DNA of 64,000 nt. It comes from Bryobacterales bacterium KBS 96 (GTDB lineage: Bacteria; Acidobacteriota; Terriglobia; Bryobacterales; Bryobacteraceae). The notes under the pieces were generated by a model that ran no database searches, was not told the DNA's origin, and was given only the letters and a program-made list of their open reading frames with translations. The stretch lies in the NCBI GenBank assembly GCA_000381625.1, contig KB906767.1:1404629-1468628 (forward strand). The letters run 5' to 3'. Position numbers and translations under genes: made by a program. Of this stretch, positions 8,536-18,167 are shown in pieces. Within the stretch, counting starts at the first letter, position 1, and each line of letters starts with the position of its first letter.

Positions 8536-9166
8536 ACGGGTACTAATCCTCATCCCGGGCACGGGCGATCGCAGAAAGGGCGGCTGACGTGGGTGCCGCG
8601 AGCGCGCGATCATCCCGTTCACCATAGAAAATAACAAGTCCTTCCAAGTCTCATAGCCAGAGCCAGATACGTACCTGGTGCCTGTCGCTATGAGTCAGAT
8701 TCACACCAGCCGTCGTCCTGAGCTACGTCCAGGCAAACAAAGGGCTTAGCAGTACAAGAAGTTGGTGGCAGGGACCGCCGCACGGCCGAAAAAGAGGAAG
8801 ACTTCTCTGGCACGCGGATTGCTCTGCGGTTAGCAAAGGGGCAAACGGTGCGTACGCCTGCTGTTCTGTGCGCTACCGGGATATGCCGCGTCTTCGCCCG
8901 CGGGCATGAGGCTATTGCTCGCGAGCCCATAGCGCCATCGTCTGATCGATCTCGGATTTACCACAAGGCGAGATACTTACTTTCCCAGATTCACCCCACA
9001 GCCGCCCAGCGTGCGTCCTCGCACAAGCCGTGTTCGCTTGCTGATGGCCGGGTCGCCGGAAGCATTCGCGCCTCTCGCTTTTGTGCTGGGAATGGATCGG
9101 AAATTCGCATGGCGGGAATGCTCGCAAGAGATAAGTCGGGACAAGCCGGTTTAAGGGGGATAAGTT
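8536..9166. other. Non-coding stretch before the TonB receptor
   Basis: No convincing gene. Open frames here lack family-like sequence and ribosome sites. The end carries the leader of the TonB-receptor gene, with an AAGGGGGATAAGTT ribosome-site-like stretch just before its ATG. Confidence 0.6.
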
Positions 9167-12100
9167 ATGACCAGGTTGTTGATGCGACTGCTGCTGATCG
9201 CAGTCGTCTGTCTCCATTTCTCGCCAAGGTTACTAGGCCAGGCAACGAGCGGTGATGTTACCGGTACGGTAGTGGATGCGTCCGGCGGCGCAATAGTCCA
9301 TGCCACCGTTACGGCCGAAAACACCGAAACCGGTGTCAGAACCGAAGCAGCGACAACATCGACCGGTCAATACCGGCTGAGTAATCTGCCTGTAGGTGTT
9401 TACAATCTCACCGCTACCGCACCGGGATTTGCGACCGCCTCGCTGAAAGAGTTGCGCGTGGAACTGAATAAAGTGCTCACTGTAAATGTGACGCTCACAG
9501 TGGGCACGGTATCTACAGCAGTGGAGGTGTCTGAAGCGGCGGTCGCAATCGACACCACAACCGCCCACATTCAAACCGCGTTTTCGTCGGTTCAGTCGCA
9601 GGAATTGCCGATGACGGGCGCTGGCGCACCGGGCACAACCTTCGGCGTCTATAACCTTTCGCTTTTGAGTGCTGGCGTCGCCAGCAGCGGAGGAATCGGT
9701 GTTGGAATCGGTCCATCCGTCGGAGGCCAACGTCCCCGAAACAACAACTTCACCATCGAAGGAACGGATAACAACCGCAAGGATGTTACTGGACCGATTG
9801 TGTATGTGCCAAAGGAGTCGGTTGCCGAATTCACGTTGCTGCAGAACCAGTTTTCGGCCGAGTATGGTCACTCTTCCGGTGGGCAGTTCAATCAGGTGAT
9901 CAAGAGTGGCACCAACGAATTTCACGGGCAAATTTACGAGTATTTTCAGAACCGAAATCTGAACGCGATGGACCAACTCTACAAGAACCAGGGTTTCACA
10001 GAAAATCCCCGGTACGATCAGAACCGGCTGGGCGCCAATTTCGGCGGTCCGTTTGTCAGAAACAAACTGTTCTTTTTCGGCAGCTATGAGTACAATCCCC
10101 TGGGTCAGGCGAGTACCCCTCCAGCCGGGATTTTTGCCCCGACGGCAGTGGGTTACGACACGCTGGGCAGAATACCGGGCGTTCACCAGGTAAACCTGGA
10201 TATCTTGAAGCAATACTTGCCAGCGGCTGCCGCAGGAACCGATGTAACGCCTGTGAACGGTGTCAATATTCCCATCGGTATCATCCCATTGGCCTCGGCG
10301 AACTATGCAAATCAGTACGCGTGGCTATATAGCATGGACTACAACATTTCGGAAAAGGATAAGTTGCGCGGACGGTACGTGAATAACAAGGTCGACTTGA
10401 TTGACAATATCCCCAATCTGCCGGCATTCTTCAGCCTGCATCCGACTCGATACCATCTGTTTTCGTTGGCTGAGTATCACAATTTCTCGCCAATGGTCAT
10501 CAACGAATTCCGATTTGGCTACAACAGATTCAACGACGATATTCCGGTTCCGACTCCTCCTTATCCGGGACTTGACACGTTCCCGAATATCATGATCGAT
10601 AACGACCTGCACCTGCAGCTTGGTCCGGACCCGAACGGCCCACAATACACTATTCTGAATACCTATCAACTGAATGACAACATCAGTTGGGTCAAGGGTA
10701 ACCACTCGTTCAAGTTTGGTTTCGACGGGCGCAAGCTCATTGCGCCGCAGCAATTCACACAGCGGGCGCGCGGCGACTATAACTACACAAACTTGAATCA
10801 GTTTCTGCTGGACCTTTCTCCTGACGATCTTTCGGAGCGGAGCATCGATAAAACGCCGTATTATGGCGATCAGATCGCAACTTACTACTTCGCGAACGAC
10901 GACTGGAAGATTCGGCCGAATTTGTCGTTGAGCCTCGGGCTGCGCTACGAATACACAACGGTCCCGTTCGGCGAACGCTTGCAGAAGTTGAACGCAATAT
11001 CCAACGTACCAGGAGTGATTGATTTCCACGAGCCCAGAACGCAGAAGACGAACTTTGCTCCGCGTATCGGCATCGCGTACTCGCCGGGGAGCAGCGGAAG
11101 GACATCGATTCGGGCGGGGTTTGGCATGGCGTACGACGTGTTGTTCGACAATATCGGCACCCTTTCGAAGCCACCGCAATTCTCGACCACTATCGACACG
11201 GATCTGAACGCGAATACTCCGAACTTCCTGCGGAATGGTGGGATCAAGCCCATCTACTCGCCGCCGACAAATGCGGAAGAGGCTCGCGCGCTGACTGCCA
11301 ACTTGGTTCAGGACCAGGTGCTGCCCTACTCCATCCAATGGAATTTTGGGGTCCAACACGTGTTTGGCCAGCACTATACGTTCGAAGCGAGATACCTGGG
11401 CACGAGAGGTGTGCATCTCGTCACGCAGACGCGCATCAATGCGATCTCCGCCGTGACGCCTGACCGCCACTTGCCTACCTACCTGCAGCGGCCTTCGCAG
11501 GCGCAGTTAGACGCGCTGCCCTTGACGCTTAATGATCTGCAAGCAGTCGAAACAAACACGCTTGCCCAGTATGGATTCCTGCAGAATATCGTTTCCTTTC
11601 CGGACCGAGGAAATTCAACCTATCACGGAATGGCGCTGCAGTTAAACCGCCGCTTCTCGCGGGGTCTCCAGTTTATTGGCGCCTACACCTGGAGCCATAA
11701 CATCGACGACAGCGCCGCGGAGTTCTTTTCCACGTTCCTCACCCCGCGCCGTCCTCAGGATTTCCAGGATCTAAAATCGGAGCGAGGATCTTCGGCGCTG
11801 GACCGCCGGCACCGGTTCACGTTAAGCAGTGTCTGGGATGTTCCGTTCTTCAAGAACTCTTCCAACTGGTTTGCAAAGAACCTGCTTGGTAACTGGTTGT
11901 ACACGAACACGTACACGTTCGAGTCGCCCGAGTACGCGACAGTGCAGTCCGGGCGCGACTCGAATCTGAACGGCGACAGCGCCGGCGATCGCGCGATCAT
12001 CAACACGGCGGGAGATCCCAATCGGGGCACCGACGTGACTGCTCTCAGAAACAGCTCGGGGAGGACGGTCGCCTATGTAGCAAACGATCCTACGGCCCGG

Positions 12101-12418
12101 TATATTCGAACCGGGGTCGGCGCCTACGCAAACGGCGGCAAGAACACGCTACCCGTCCGGCGCATCAATAACTTCGACATGTCGCTGTACAAGAGATTTT
12201 CAATTACCGAGTCCAAACGCATTGAGTTCGGCGCAGGTGCGTTTAACGTGTTCAACCACGCCCAGTTCGTTCCGGGTCAGGTCAACAACATCAACCAGAC
12301 GTCACAGATCTCGACGCGGAGCTTTCTGATTCCTGGAACCTCGGACTTCAACAATTTCGAGAGCGTCTACTCGAGCAGCCCTCGCACTCTGTCGCTCGTC
12401 GCTCGATTCGTGTTCTAA
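9167..12418 (+). CDS. Oar-like TonB-dependent outer-membrane receptor
   Basis: A 1083-residue outer-membrane protein of the acidobacterial Oar/CarboxypepD_reg type. Signal peptide at 1-25 (LLMRLLLIAVVCLHFSPRLLG). Carboxypeptidase-regulatory-like beta domain at about 27-110 (SGDVTGTVVDASGGAIVHA, GQYRLSNLPVGVYNLTATAPGF). Plug domain at about 120-245 (VGGQRPRNNNFTIEGTDNNRK, SAEYGHSSGGQFNQVIKSG). The rest is the 22-strand barrel, with blocks such as LSLGLRYEYTTVPF and TSIRAGFGMAYDVLFDN, and the C-terminus ends in Phe (SLVARFVF) as barrels do. It imports or senses a substrate using TonB energy; substrate unknown. Intact, with a ribosome site before ATG 9167, inside an island otherwise full of broken genes. 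Confidence 0.95.
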   Translation: MTRLLMRLLLIAVVCLHFSPRLLGQATSGDVTGTVVDASGGAIVHATVTAENTETGVRTEAATTSTGQYRLSNLPVGVYNLTATAPGFATASLKELRVELNKVLTVNVTLTVGTVSTAVEVSEAAVAIDTTTAHIQTAFSSVQSQELPMTGAGAPGTTFGVYNLSLLSAGVASSGGIGVGIGPSVGGQRPRNNNFTIEGTDNNRKDVTGPIVYVPKESVAEFTLLQNQFSAEYGHSSGGQFNQVIKSGTNEFHGQIYEYFQNRNLNAMDQLYKNQGFTENPRYDQNRLGANFGGPFVRNKLFFFGSYEYNPLGQASTPPAGIFAPTAVGYDTLGRIPGVHQVNLDILKQYLPAAAAGTDVTPVNGVNIPIGIIPLASANYANQYAWLYSMDYNISEKDKLRGRYVNNKVDLIDNIPNLPAFFSLHPTRYHLFSLAEYHNFSPMVINEFRFGYNRFNDDIPVPTPPYPGLDTFPNIMIDNDLHLQLGPDPNGPQYTILNTYQLNDNISWVKGNHSFKFGFDGRKLIAPQQFTQRARGDYNYTNLNQFLLDLSPDDLSERSIDKTPYYGDQIATYYFANDDWKIRPNLSLSLGLRYEYTTVPFGERLQKLNAISNVPGVIDFHEPRTQKTNFAPRIGIAYSPGSSGRTSIRAGFGMAYDVLFDNIGTLSKPPQFSTTIDTDLNANTPNFLRNGGIKPIYSPPTNAEEARALTANLVQDQVLPYSIQWNFGVQHVFGQHYTFEARYLGTRGVHLVTQTRINAISAVTPDRHLPTYLQRPSQAQLDALPLTLNDLQAVETNTLAQYGFLQNIVSFPDRGNSTYHGMALQLNRRFSRGLQFIGAYTWSHNIDDSAAEFFSTFLTPRRPQDFQDLKSERGSSALDRRHRFTLSSVWDVPFFKNSSNWFAKNLLGNWLYTNTYTFESPEYATVQSGRDSNLNGDSAGDRAIINTAGDPNRGTDVTALRNSSGRTVAYVANDPTARYIRTGVGAYANGGKNTLPVRRINNFDMSLYKRFSITESKRIEFGAGAFNVFNHAQFVPGQVNNINQTSQISTRSFLIPGTSDFNNFESVYSSSPRTLSLVARFVF

Positions 12419-12671
12419 GGTTTTGGCAAGAAACGCCCGTGCGGCAGAGAATCCGGTGGCTCTCGCAAATTCAAGCCGAGAAGGAAGAGCCCCGGAGGAT
12501 AGATGCTGCTTTCCGGAGCCAGCCTGCTTTCGAGCACAAATCGCGCCAAGGGAACTCAGCAGTTCTGACGGGAAGTGCCGCTGCACGTCACGTGCGCAGG
12601 TTGGCAGAGTTGGTCAAAACAAATTCGAGGACCGTGCAATCGCGTTGAACAGCCGTGTTACGTTTTAGGCA

Positions 12672-12792
12672 GCCCGGTGCTCGTAGCGATGGTGCAGACC
12701 ACCAACCTCCGGTATCGAAACAATCGGGCCCACTCCGAGCGATTGCACAGCCCGCGCTTGAGGACAATCTTTGTCGTGAGTTTTCGGCAAGC
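12672..12792 (-). mobile_element. Deletion derivative of the IS found at 20.5-21.4 kb
   Basis: Bases 12672-12775 match 20508-20611 with one mismatch; in the other copy they are the 3' end of an integrase-core transposase (minus strand). They are followed directly by GTGAGTTTTCGGCAAGC (12776-12792), the exact reverse complement of 20491-20507 at the outer end of that copy. So this remnant is the transposase 3' tail joined to the opposite terminal repeat, i.e. an internally deleted, non-autonomous copy. Confidence 0.75.
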
Positions 12793-12853
12793 ATGCATGA
12801 CGCTCGATAGGGTTTGCTGATAAGGTCGGGCGAGGGCGGAGGAGGCCTGCACC

Positions 12854-13255
12854 ATGGCATCAGAGGCAAACGCAATTCCCGACGATCTGGAGCAACTGGG
12901 GCGCCGATTCGAAGAGTTTCGAGCTGGGCGATCGGGACGTTCACGATTCCCGGAGACGTTATGGACGGCGGCTGGAGAGATGGCCAAGCGCTATGGGGTG
13001 AACCGGACAGCACAGGTATTGCGGCTGGAGTACGGAGGTCTGCGGAAGCGCGCAGAGAATCAGGTTCGGCCCAAAGCGAAGACTCAGAAAACGGAACCGG
13101 CCGGTTTTTTGGAGTTTCTCGCGCCGGGCGCCAAGCCGGTGACCAACTGCAGCGTAGAAGTGGAGTCGGTGCGAGGCGGCAAGCTGCGGCTGGAACTGAA
13201 GTCCATTGCAACAACCGAGCTGGTAGATCTGATCCGTGCATTCGTGAGCCAATAA
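12854..13255 (+). CDS. IS66-type accessory protein (TnpA-like)
   Basis: A 133-residue protein at the head of an IS66-type cassette. N-terminal half: LEQLGRRFEEFRAGRSGRSR, PETLWTAAGEMAKRYGVNRTAQVLRLEYGGLRKRA, a helix-turn-helix-like segment. C-terminal half: GGKLRLELKSIATTELVDLIRAF. It occupies the usual tnpA place, four bases before the tnpB-type gene. Its role in transposition is not established; probably DNA binding. Confidence 0.7.
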   Translation: MASEANAIPDDLEQLGRRFEEFRAGRSGRSRFPETLWTAAGEMAKRYGVNRTAQVLRLEYGGLRKRAENQVRPKAKTQKTEPAGFLEFLAPGAKPVTNCSVEVESVRGGKLRLELKSIATTELVDLIRAFVSQ

Positions 13256-13258
13256 GGC

Positions 13259-13606
13259 GTGCTACAGATTACGCCGCAGATGCGCATCCTGGTCGCTGTG
13301 GAAGCGGTGGACGGGCGGAAAGGCATAGACTCGCTCGTGCAGTTATGCCGGGAGAAACTGGATACCGATCCTTTTTCCGGCTGCCTGTTCGTGTTCCGTA
13401 GCCGCAGTGCGACATCGATCCGCATCTTGACCTATGATGGCCAAGGGTTTTGGCTGGCGCAGAAACGGCTTTCTAAAGGGCGTTTTGTCTGGTGGCCGAA
13501 GGCAGACGGGGCCGCACGCGTGATCGAGGCATATCAGGCGCAGTTACTGCTTGCGGCAGGCAATCCGGATACACAGGCTGCGCCGATGTGGCGGCGAGTG
13601 AGTTAG
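13259..13606 (+). CDS. tnpB: IS66 family accessory protein TnpB
   Basis: A 115-residue IS66 Orf2 (TnpB) protein. It has the conserved start RILVAVEAVDGRKGIDSLVQ, the block FSGCLFVFRSRSATSIRILTYDGQGFWLAQKRLSKGRF, and W-P at FVWWPKA. TnpB is required with TnpC for IS66 transposition, though its biochemical role is unclear. The start is GTG 13259, with an in-frame ATG at 13280 as alternative. It sits between the TnpA-like gene and the DUF4338 gene. Confidence 0.85.
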   Translation: MLQITPQMRILVAVEAVDGRKGIDSLVQLCREKLDTDPFSGCLFVFRSRSATSIRILTYDGQGFWLAQKRLSKGRFVWWPKADGAARVIEAYQAQLLLAAGNPDTQAAPMWRRVS

Positions 13607-13658
13607 AGCATTGTAAAAAGGGCTTGCGTTCGAAGCCGGTTTCTGTAACACTGCTGCT

Positions 13659-14531
13659 GTGGCATTCGAGTTTCGCTATCGCAGTCGCACGATAGGCGAG
13701 GCAGAGCTTGCGTTTCTGCGGGAGTTCATTACAGCGCATCCGGAGCTGAGCCGCTGTGCCCTGTCACGCCGGCTATGCGAACTGTGGCAATGGAAGCAGC
13801 CCAACGGCGCACTACGAGAGATGGTGTGCCGCGGTCTGATGCTCGAACTGGAGCGAGCCGGGCATATTCAGCTTCCGCCCATCCGCTTCAAAGTGCGGAA
13901 CAATCTGTGCGAGCGGGAACGGCCTGAACCTGTGGTGCCGGACAATCGACCGGTGCGCGGTCCACTCCGTGGGTTACTGCCACTGGATATTCAGCAGGTA
14001 CGGCGTACCGAGCAGGAAGCACTGTTTAACAGCTTGATCGAGCAGTATCACTATCTCGGTTATGAACAGCCGGTAGGCGAACACCTGAAGTATCTGGTTT
14101 CAAGCAACGGCCGGGCCATCGCGTGTCTGGCGTGGTGTTCGGCGCCACGGCATCTGGCGAGCCGGGATCATTTTATCGGTTGGAGCGCAGCAACGCGGCG
14201 GCAGAATCTTCATCTGCTGGCCTACAACACACGGTTTCTGATTCTGCCCTGGGTTGAGGTGCCGCATCTGGCGTCGCACGTTTTGGGCCGCATGGCAAAA
14301 CTGGTGGTACAGGATTGGCAGCGGCTCTACGCACATCCGATTTATTGGCTGGAGACGTTCGTGGATCCAGCTCGCTTCCAAGGTACTTGCTATCGCGCGG
14401 CGAACTGGATTGCGTTGGGTCACACAACAGGCCGCGGGCATAATGCGCGCACAAAGAAGGCAACGCAACCGGTAAAGGAGTTGCTTGGACTGCCATTGAC
14501 GCCGCGTTTTCGCGAGCTATTGAGCCAGTGA
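13659..14531 (+). CDS. DUF4338 (DruA-like) protein carried in the IS66 element
   Basis: A 290-residue DUF4338 protein. Recognisable blocks: LSRRLCELWQWKQPNGALREMVCRGLMLELERAG (N-terminal DNA-binding-like region), ALFNSLIEQYHYLGYEQPVGEHLKYLV, LVQDWQRLYAHPIYWLETFVDP, GTCYRAANWIALGHTTGRGHNA. DUF4338 is the family of DruA from the Druantia anti-phage system; related copies are carried between tnpB and tnpC of some IS66 elements, as here. The gene ends two bases before tnpC. Whether it helps transposition or serves as cargo is unknown. Start is GTG. Confidence 0.82.
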   Translation: MAFEFRYRSRTIGEAELAFLREFITAHPELSRCALSRRLCELWQWKQPNGALREMVCRGLMLELERAGHIQLPPIRFKVRNNLCERERPEPVVPDNRPVRGPLRGLLPLDIQQVRRTEQEALFNSLIEQYHYLGYEQPVGEHLKYLVSSNGRAIACLAWCSAPRHLASRDHFIGWSAATRRQNLHLLAYNTRFLILPWVEVPHLASHVLGRMAKLVVQDWQRLYAHPIYWLETFVDPARFQGTCYRAANWIALGHTTGRGHNARTKKATQPVKELLGLPLTPRFRELLSQ

Positions 14532-14532
14532 G

Positions 14533-15831
14533 ATGAAACGCACCCGGCCACACGTCGACATCAATCTGCAGGAACTCGATCAGGTGCTCGACCAAGCACG
14601 GCAGGCGCCTCTGAGCGAACCCGATTATCAGAAGATCAAGGACACGCTCCATACGCTCGTCCAGTTGCTGGCCCCGGTGCGCAACACCGAAAAGACCAGT
14701 GCGGTGCTGCCGGAGTTAGTCGAAGGCGGAGGCCAACAACCTGCCACTGCTGACACACAGCCGGCAAAACCTGGACACGGTCGCAACGCTGCGGCCACTT
14801 TCAGCGGCGCTCGCAAAGTGGTGGTCCAACATGCGGAACTGAAGTCTGGCGACCGTTGTCCGGATTGTGAAAAGGGCAAAGTGTATGTGCAGAAGGAACC
14901 GAAGCCGCTGGTCCGCATCATCGGGCAGGCGCCGTTAACGGCTACGGTGTATCAGCTCGAACGGCTGCGCTGCAATGCTTGTGGGCAAATCTTCACGGCG
15001 CAAGAACCGGCCGAAGTGGGACCCGACAAGTACGACGAAACAACCGGCGCGATGATTTCTCAGCTGAAGTATGGCAGCGGCGTTCCGTTCCATCGGCTGG
15101 AGAAACTGCAAGCGAGCCTCGGCATTCCGCTGCCGGCAACCACGCAGTGGGAGATTGTCGAAGAAGTAGCGGAGGTGATCAGGCCGGCGCTGGAAGAACT
15201 GATCCGGCAGGCAGCGCAAGGAGAAGTTCTGCACAATGATGACACCAACATGCGTGTCCTGCGGCTGGCGCGCGAACCATCCGACAAACGCACCGGCGTG
15301 TTTACCAGCGGCATTGTGGCCACGAAAGAAGGCCGCAAGATCGCGCTGTACTTCACGGGCCGTCAGCATGCGGGCGAGAATCTAGCTGGCGTGCTACGGC
15401 ATCGTGCGGCGGAGTTATCGCCGCCTATCCAGATGTCCGATGCTTTGTCGCGGAATGTCCCTAAACTCGCCTCTGGAACGGAGATTATGATCGCAAACTG
15501 CCTAGCCCATGGACGAAGGCAGTTTGTCGATATCGTGCAGAACTTTCCGGCCGAATGCCGTTACGTTCTCGAGATGCTGGGCCGGGTGTATGGCTTCGAA
15601 GCGGAAGTGCATGAGCGCGGCCTGAAGGCCGCCGAACGGCTTCAGTTTCATCAGCAGCACAGCGGTCCAGTGATGGCGGAGCTACATCGCTGGCTGGAAA
15701 CTCAGCTCGCACAGAAGAAGGCCGAGCCGAACTCCGGCTTGGGTCAGGCGATCACATATTTACTCAGGCATTGGCGCGGTTTGACTGCTTTCCTGCGAGA
15801 GGCCAACGCCCCCTTGGACAACAACGCCGCA
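14533..15831 (+). pseudogene. tnpC: IS66 transposase TnpC, 5' part (split by RIT element)
   Basis: The first 433 codons of an IS66 transposase: a leucine-rich N-terminal region (LQELDQVLDQARQAPLSE), a zinc-binding region (CPDCEKGKVY, RLRCNACGQIFTA), and the DDE catalytic domain (VLHNDDTNMRVLRL with the first Asp; DALSRNVPK with the second; the last Glu region is C-terminal). The coding sequence stops matching after LDNNAA at 15831, where a 3.4-kb RIT element begins; the missing C-terminus resumes at 19264. The native protein would be about 509 residues. Insertion makes it inactive. Confidence 0.9.
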
Positions 15832-15849
15832 ACTGCCGCTGGCGGCAGT
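15832..15849. repeat. 18-bp palindrome at the left end of the RIT element
   Basis: ACTGCCGCTGGCGGCAGT is a perfect inverted repeat: 8-bp arms around TG. It is absent from the uninterrupted tnpC reading and absent at the right end, so it came with the element or marks its crossover site. Confidence 0.85.
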
Positions 15850-15851
15850 TC

Positions 15852-15881
15852 AAAGGTTATGCCGACTCCCGGATTATGCCG
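15852..15881 (+). repeat. Left 30-bp terminal inverted repeat of the RIT element
   Basis: Starts AAAGGTTATGCCGACTCC and is the perfect reverse complement of 19232-19261. The match stops sharply on the inner side (TATGAAACGG here, unrelated on the right). Confidence 0.95.
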
Positions 15882-15987
15882 TATGAAACGGATTCCGAGG
15901 CCTCCAGTGGCTTTTAGGACGATGTTCAGCGCGGCATAATCAGATCGCCTCTCCCGAATGGCATCCGTGCCAAGCCAGGAGAGCAAA

Positions 15988-17223
15988 ATGACATCAGCTA
16001 CAAACGAAGGTGGAGCACTACAACGCATTCTTGAGGATGAGATTGAACCTTTTCTCCAACGTCTTCGAGCCGCTCGCTATACCAATGAAACGCTGCAGCG
16101 CAAGCGCACGATCACGAAAGAGTTTGCACAATGGGCACAGCAACGTCTGATCGTTGCTGACAACATCGACCGCAACACCGCTGCCGAATTCGTGGCGCGC
16201 TTGCCTGAAACAACGAAAACTCGCGCAGCGCTGGAACGCGCAACGGTGCGCCTATTTTTGAAACATCTGTATGAGGAAGGCCGACTCCGGTGCATAACTC
16301 CGAAAGAAACCGAATCAGTCTGCGCCAACTACTTGCGGCGATATGAGGAATATCTACGCAAAGACCGTGGCCTCGCCGAAAATTCGGTGCACGTATATGT
16401 GCCATTCGTTCGCGACTTCCTCAGCAGCCAAGGCATCAAGGCCGGCTCTCTGAGCGCGACATTCGAAACACTACAGATTCGGAGCTTCCTGATAACACAA
16501 ACCAAAGGCCGGTCTGACGAGTATACCCGGCTTCTGGCTGTATCGCTTCGCTCATTCCTCCGTTTTCTGTTCTTCGCCGGCGAGACTGACCATGACGTCT
16601 CCGGCTCCGTTCCGACGGTCCGGAAATACCGTATGTCGAGGCCGCCATCGTTTCTTTCCGGCGAGCAAACCGAATTGGTTCTGGCAGCGACGGACAGATC
16701 CACATCGACCGGACGACGGGACTATGCGGTGCTGCTCCTATTGGCCCGGCTGGGCCTCCGGGCCGGAGAAATAGTCTCGCTTGAACTGGACGATATTCAG
16801 TGGCGTTCCGGCGAGATCGTCATTCGTGGCAAAGGCCGACTGGTGGACCACTTGCCTCTGGTCTGTGATGTTGGTGAAGCTCTGGCCGCCTATATTCACG
16901 ATGACCGTGGCGCGAGCTCATCCAGGCGTGTCTTTCTACGAACCTGGGCGCCCCGCAGCGGTCTGACCGGACCGGCGGCGATTGGACACATCGTGAGAAA
17001 GGCGCTGGTGCGAGCCGGGGTTCAGCGCAGTGGCCGCGGCGCAGCTCATCTTTTCAGGCATGGTTTAGCGACCAACATGATTCGGCAAGGTGCTTCGATC
17101 GCTGAGATTGCCGAAGTGCTTCGGCATCGATCACAGAATACAACTGCGATCTACAGCCATGTGTCCTTTGAGGCTCTTCGGATGGTTGCCCAACCGTGGC
17201 CGGCTACGGGAGGTATTCGATGA
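15988..17223 (+). CDS. RIT tyrosine recombinase A
   Basis: A 411-residue tyrosine site-specific recombinase, first of three. An N-terminal SAM-like core-binding region spans about 110-215 (YLRRYEEYLRKDRGLAENSV). In the catalytic domain the first Arg is in LARLGLRAGEIVSLELDDI; the His-x-x-Arg box is HLFRHGLATNMI; LRHRSQNTTAIYSHV holds the second His and the Tyr nucleophile. The start chosen is ATG 15988, 5 bases after AGGAGA; an in-frame ATG at 15958 lacks a ribosome site. The stop overlaps the next gene by ATGA. In RIT elements the three recombinases are thought to act together. Confidence 0.92.
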   Translation: MTSATNEGGALQRILEDEIEPFLQRLRAARYTNETLQRKRTITKEFAQWAQQRLIVADNIDRNTAAEFVARLPETTKTRAALERATVRLFLKHLYEEGRLRCITPKETESVCANYLRRYEEYLRKDRGLAENSVHVYVPFVRDFLSSQGIKAGSLSATFETLQIRSFLITQTKGRSDEYTRLLAVSLRSFLRFLFFAGETDHDVSGSVPTVRKYRMSRPPSFLSGEQTELVLAATDRSTSTGRRDYAVLLLLARLGLRAGEIVSLELDDIQWRSGEIVIRGKGRLVDHLPLVCDVGEALAAYIHDDRGASSSRRVFLRTWAPRSGLTGPAAIGHIVRKALVRAGVQRSGRGAAHLFRHGLATNMIRQGASIAEIAEVLRHRSQNTTAIYSHVSFEALRMVAQPWPATGGIR

Positions 17224-18167
17224 GTGCCTTGCACGATGCTCTCGCTCAATATGTGGCGCTCCGGCGGGCGCTTGGCACGAAGCTCGAAGAATCTGCCAGA
17301 ACACTGGAGCACTTTGTAGAGTTCCTGGAACATCAAGGATCCGAATTCATCACGTCAGAACTGGCACTCCGCTGGGCTATGGAACCCCAAGGTGTCCAGC
17401 GCGCCACGTGGGCGCGGCGGCTTGGCATGGTGAGACGATTTGCCGCCTGGCTCATTACGATCGATGGGCGCACAGTGGTACCGCCACACCGGCTCCTTGC
17501 TCCCCGCCGAATACGGAACAAGCCACACATTTTCACTGAACAGGAAATCAGTCAGTTGATGGCAGAGGCTGCGCGGCTCGGTTCGCGCACGGGATTACGG
17601 GCTCTGACTTATACAACGCTGATAGGGCTGCTTACTGCCACGGGGCTCCGGCCTGGCGAAGCCCTTGCGCTCGACAGATCCGATGTGGACCTCGAAAACG
17701 GCATTCTCTCGATTCGCCAGACAAAGTTCGGAAAATCGCGCTTCGTGCCCGTTTCGGATTCGACGCGCGTGGCTCTTCAGGAGTACGCCAACCAACGTGA
17801 TTCCCTGCGTCCTTCCAGTCGGACCAATGCCTTTCTTGTCTCCGAGTGTGGTGATCGGGTGCACGGCTGCGCTGCCCGCCGCACGTTTGCCAAGCTCTCC
17901 TGCACCATTGGTTTGCGCACTGCCGTGGGAAGCCACCGCTGCGGGCGTGGCCCAAGGCTACAGGATTTCCGACACTGTTTTGCAACGCGGAGACTGATTG
18001 AGTGGTATCGAGCCGGCGTTGACGTGGCGAGGGAGATGTCAAAGCTGACCACTTATCTCGGACATGTCGAGGTCGCCCACACCTATTGGTACTTGGAAGC
18101 TGTTCCGGAACTTTTGCAACTCGCCACCGACCGTCTGGACGCGCGGGAGCCCGGAGGTGAGAAGTGA
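17220..18167 (+). CDS. RIT tyrosine recombinase B
   Basis: A 315-residue tyrosine recombinase, second of the trio. Core-binding region at about 1-95 (HDALAQYVALRRALGTKLEE). Catalytic domain: TGLRPGEALALDRSDVDLENG with the first Arg; LQDFRHCFATRRLIEWYRAG with the His/Arg box; YLGHVEVAHTYWYLEAVPEL with the second His and the Tyr. ATG 17220 overlaps the stop of the first recombinase. The end overlaps the third gene by GTGA. All catalytic positions appear present. Confidence 0.92.
   Translation: MSALHDALAQYVALRRALGTKLEESARTLEHFVEFLEHQGSEFITSELALRWAMEPQGVQRATWARRLGMVRRFAAWLITIDGRTVVPPHRLLAPRRIRNKPHIFTEQEISQLMAEAARLGSRTGLRALTYTTLIGLLTATGLRPGEALALDRSDVDLENGILSIRQTKFGKSRFVPVSDSTRVALQEYANQRDSLRPSSRTNAFLVSECGDRVHGCAARRTFAKLSCTIGLRTAVGSHRCGRGPRLQDFRHCFATRRLIEWYRAGVDVAREMSKLTTYLGHVEVAHTYWYLEAVPELLQLATDRLDAREPGGEK

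Noticed and set aside
8848-9255. Open frame overlapping the start of the TonB receptor
   Set aside because: No family-like sequence, no ribosome site, and it overlaps a certain gene in another frame.
9233-10213. Long minus-strand frames inside the TonB receptor gene
   Set aside because: Antisense shadows of a strongly conserved gene; composition is not protein-like.
13659-14531. Complete Druantia defence system
   Set aside because: Only a DruA-like gene is present; no DruB-DruE and the context is IS66.
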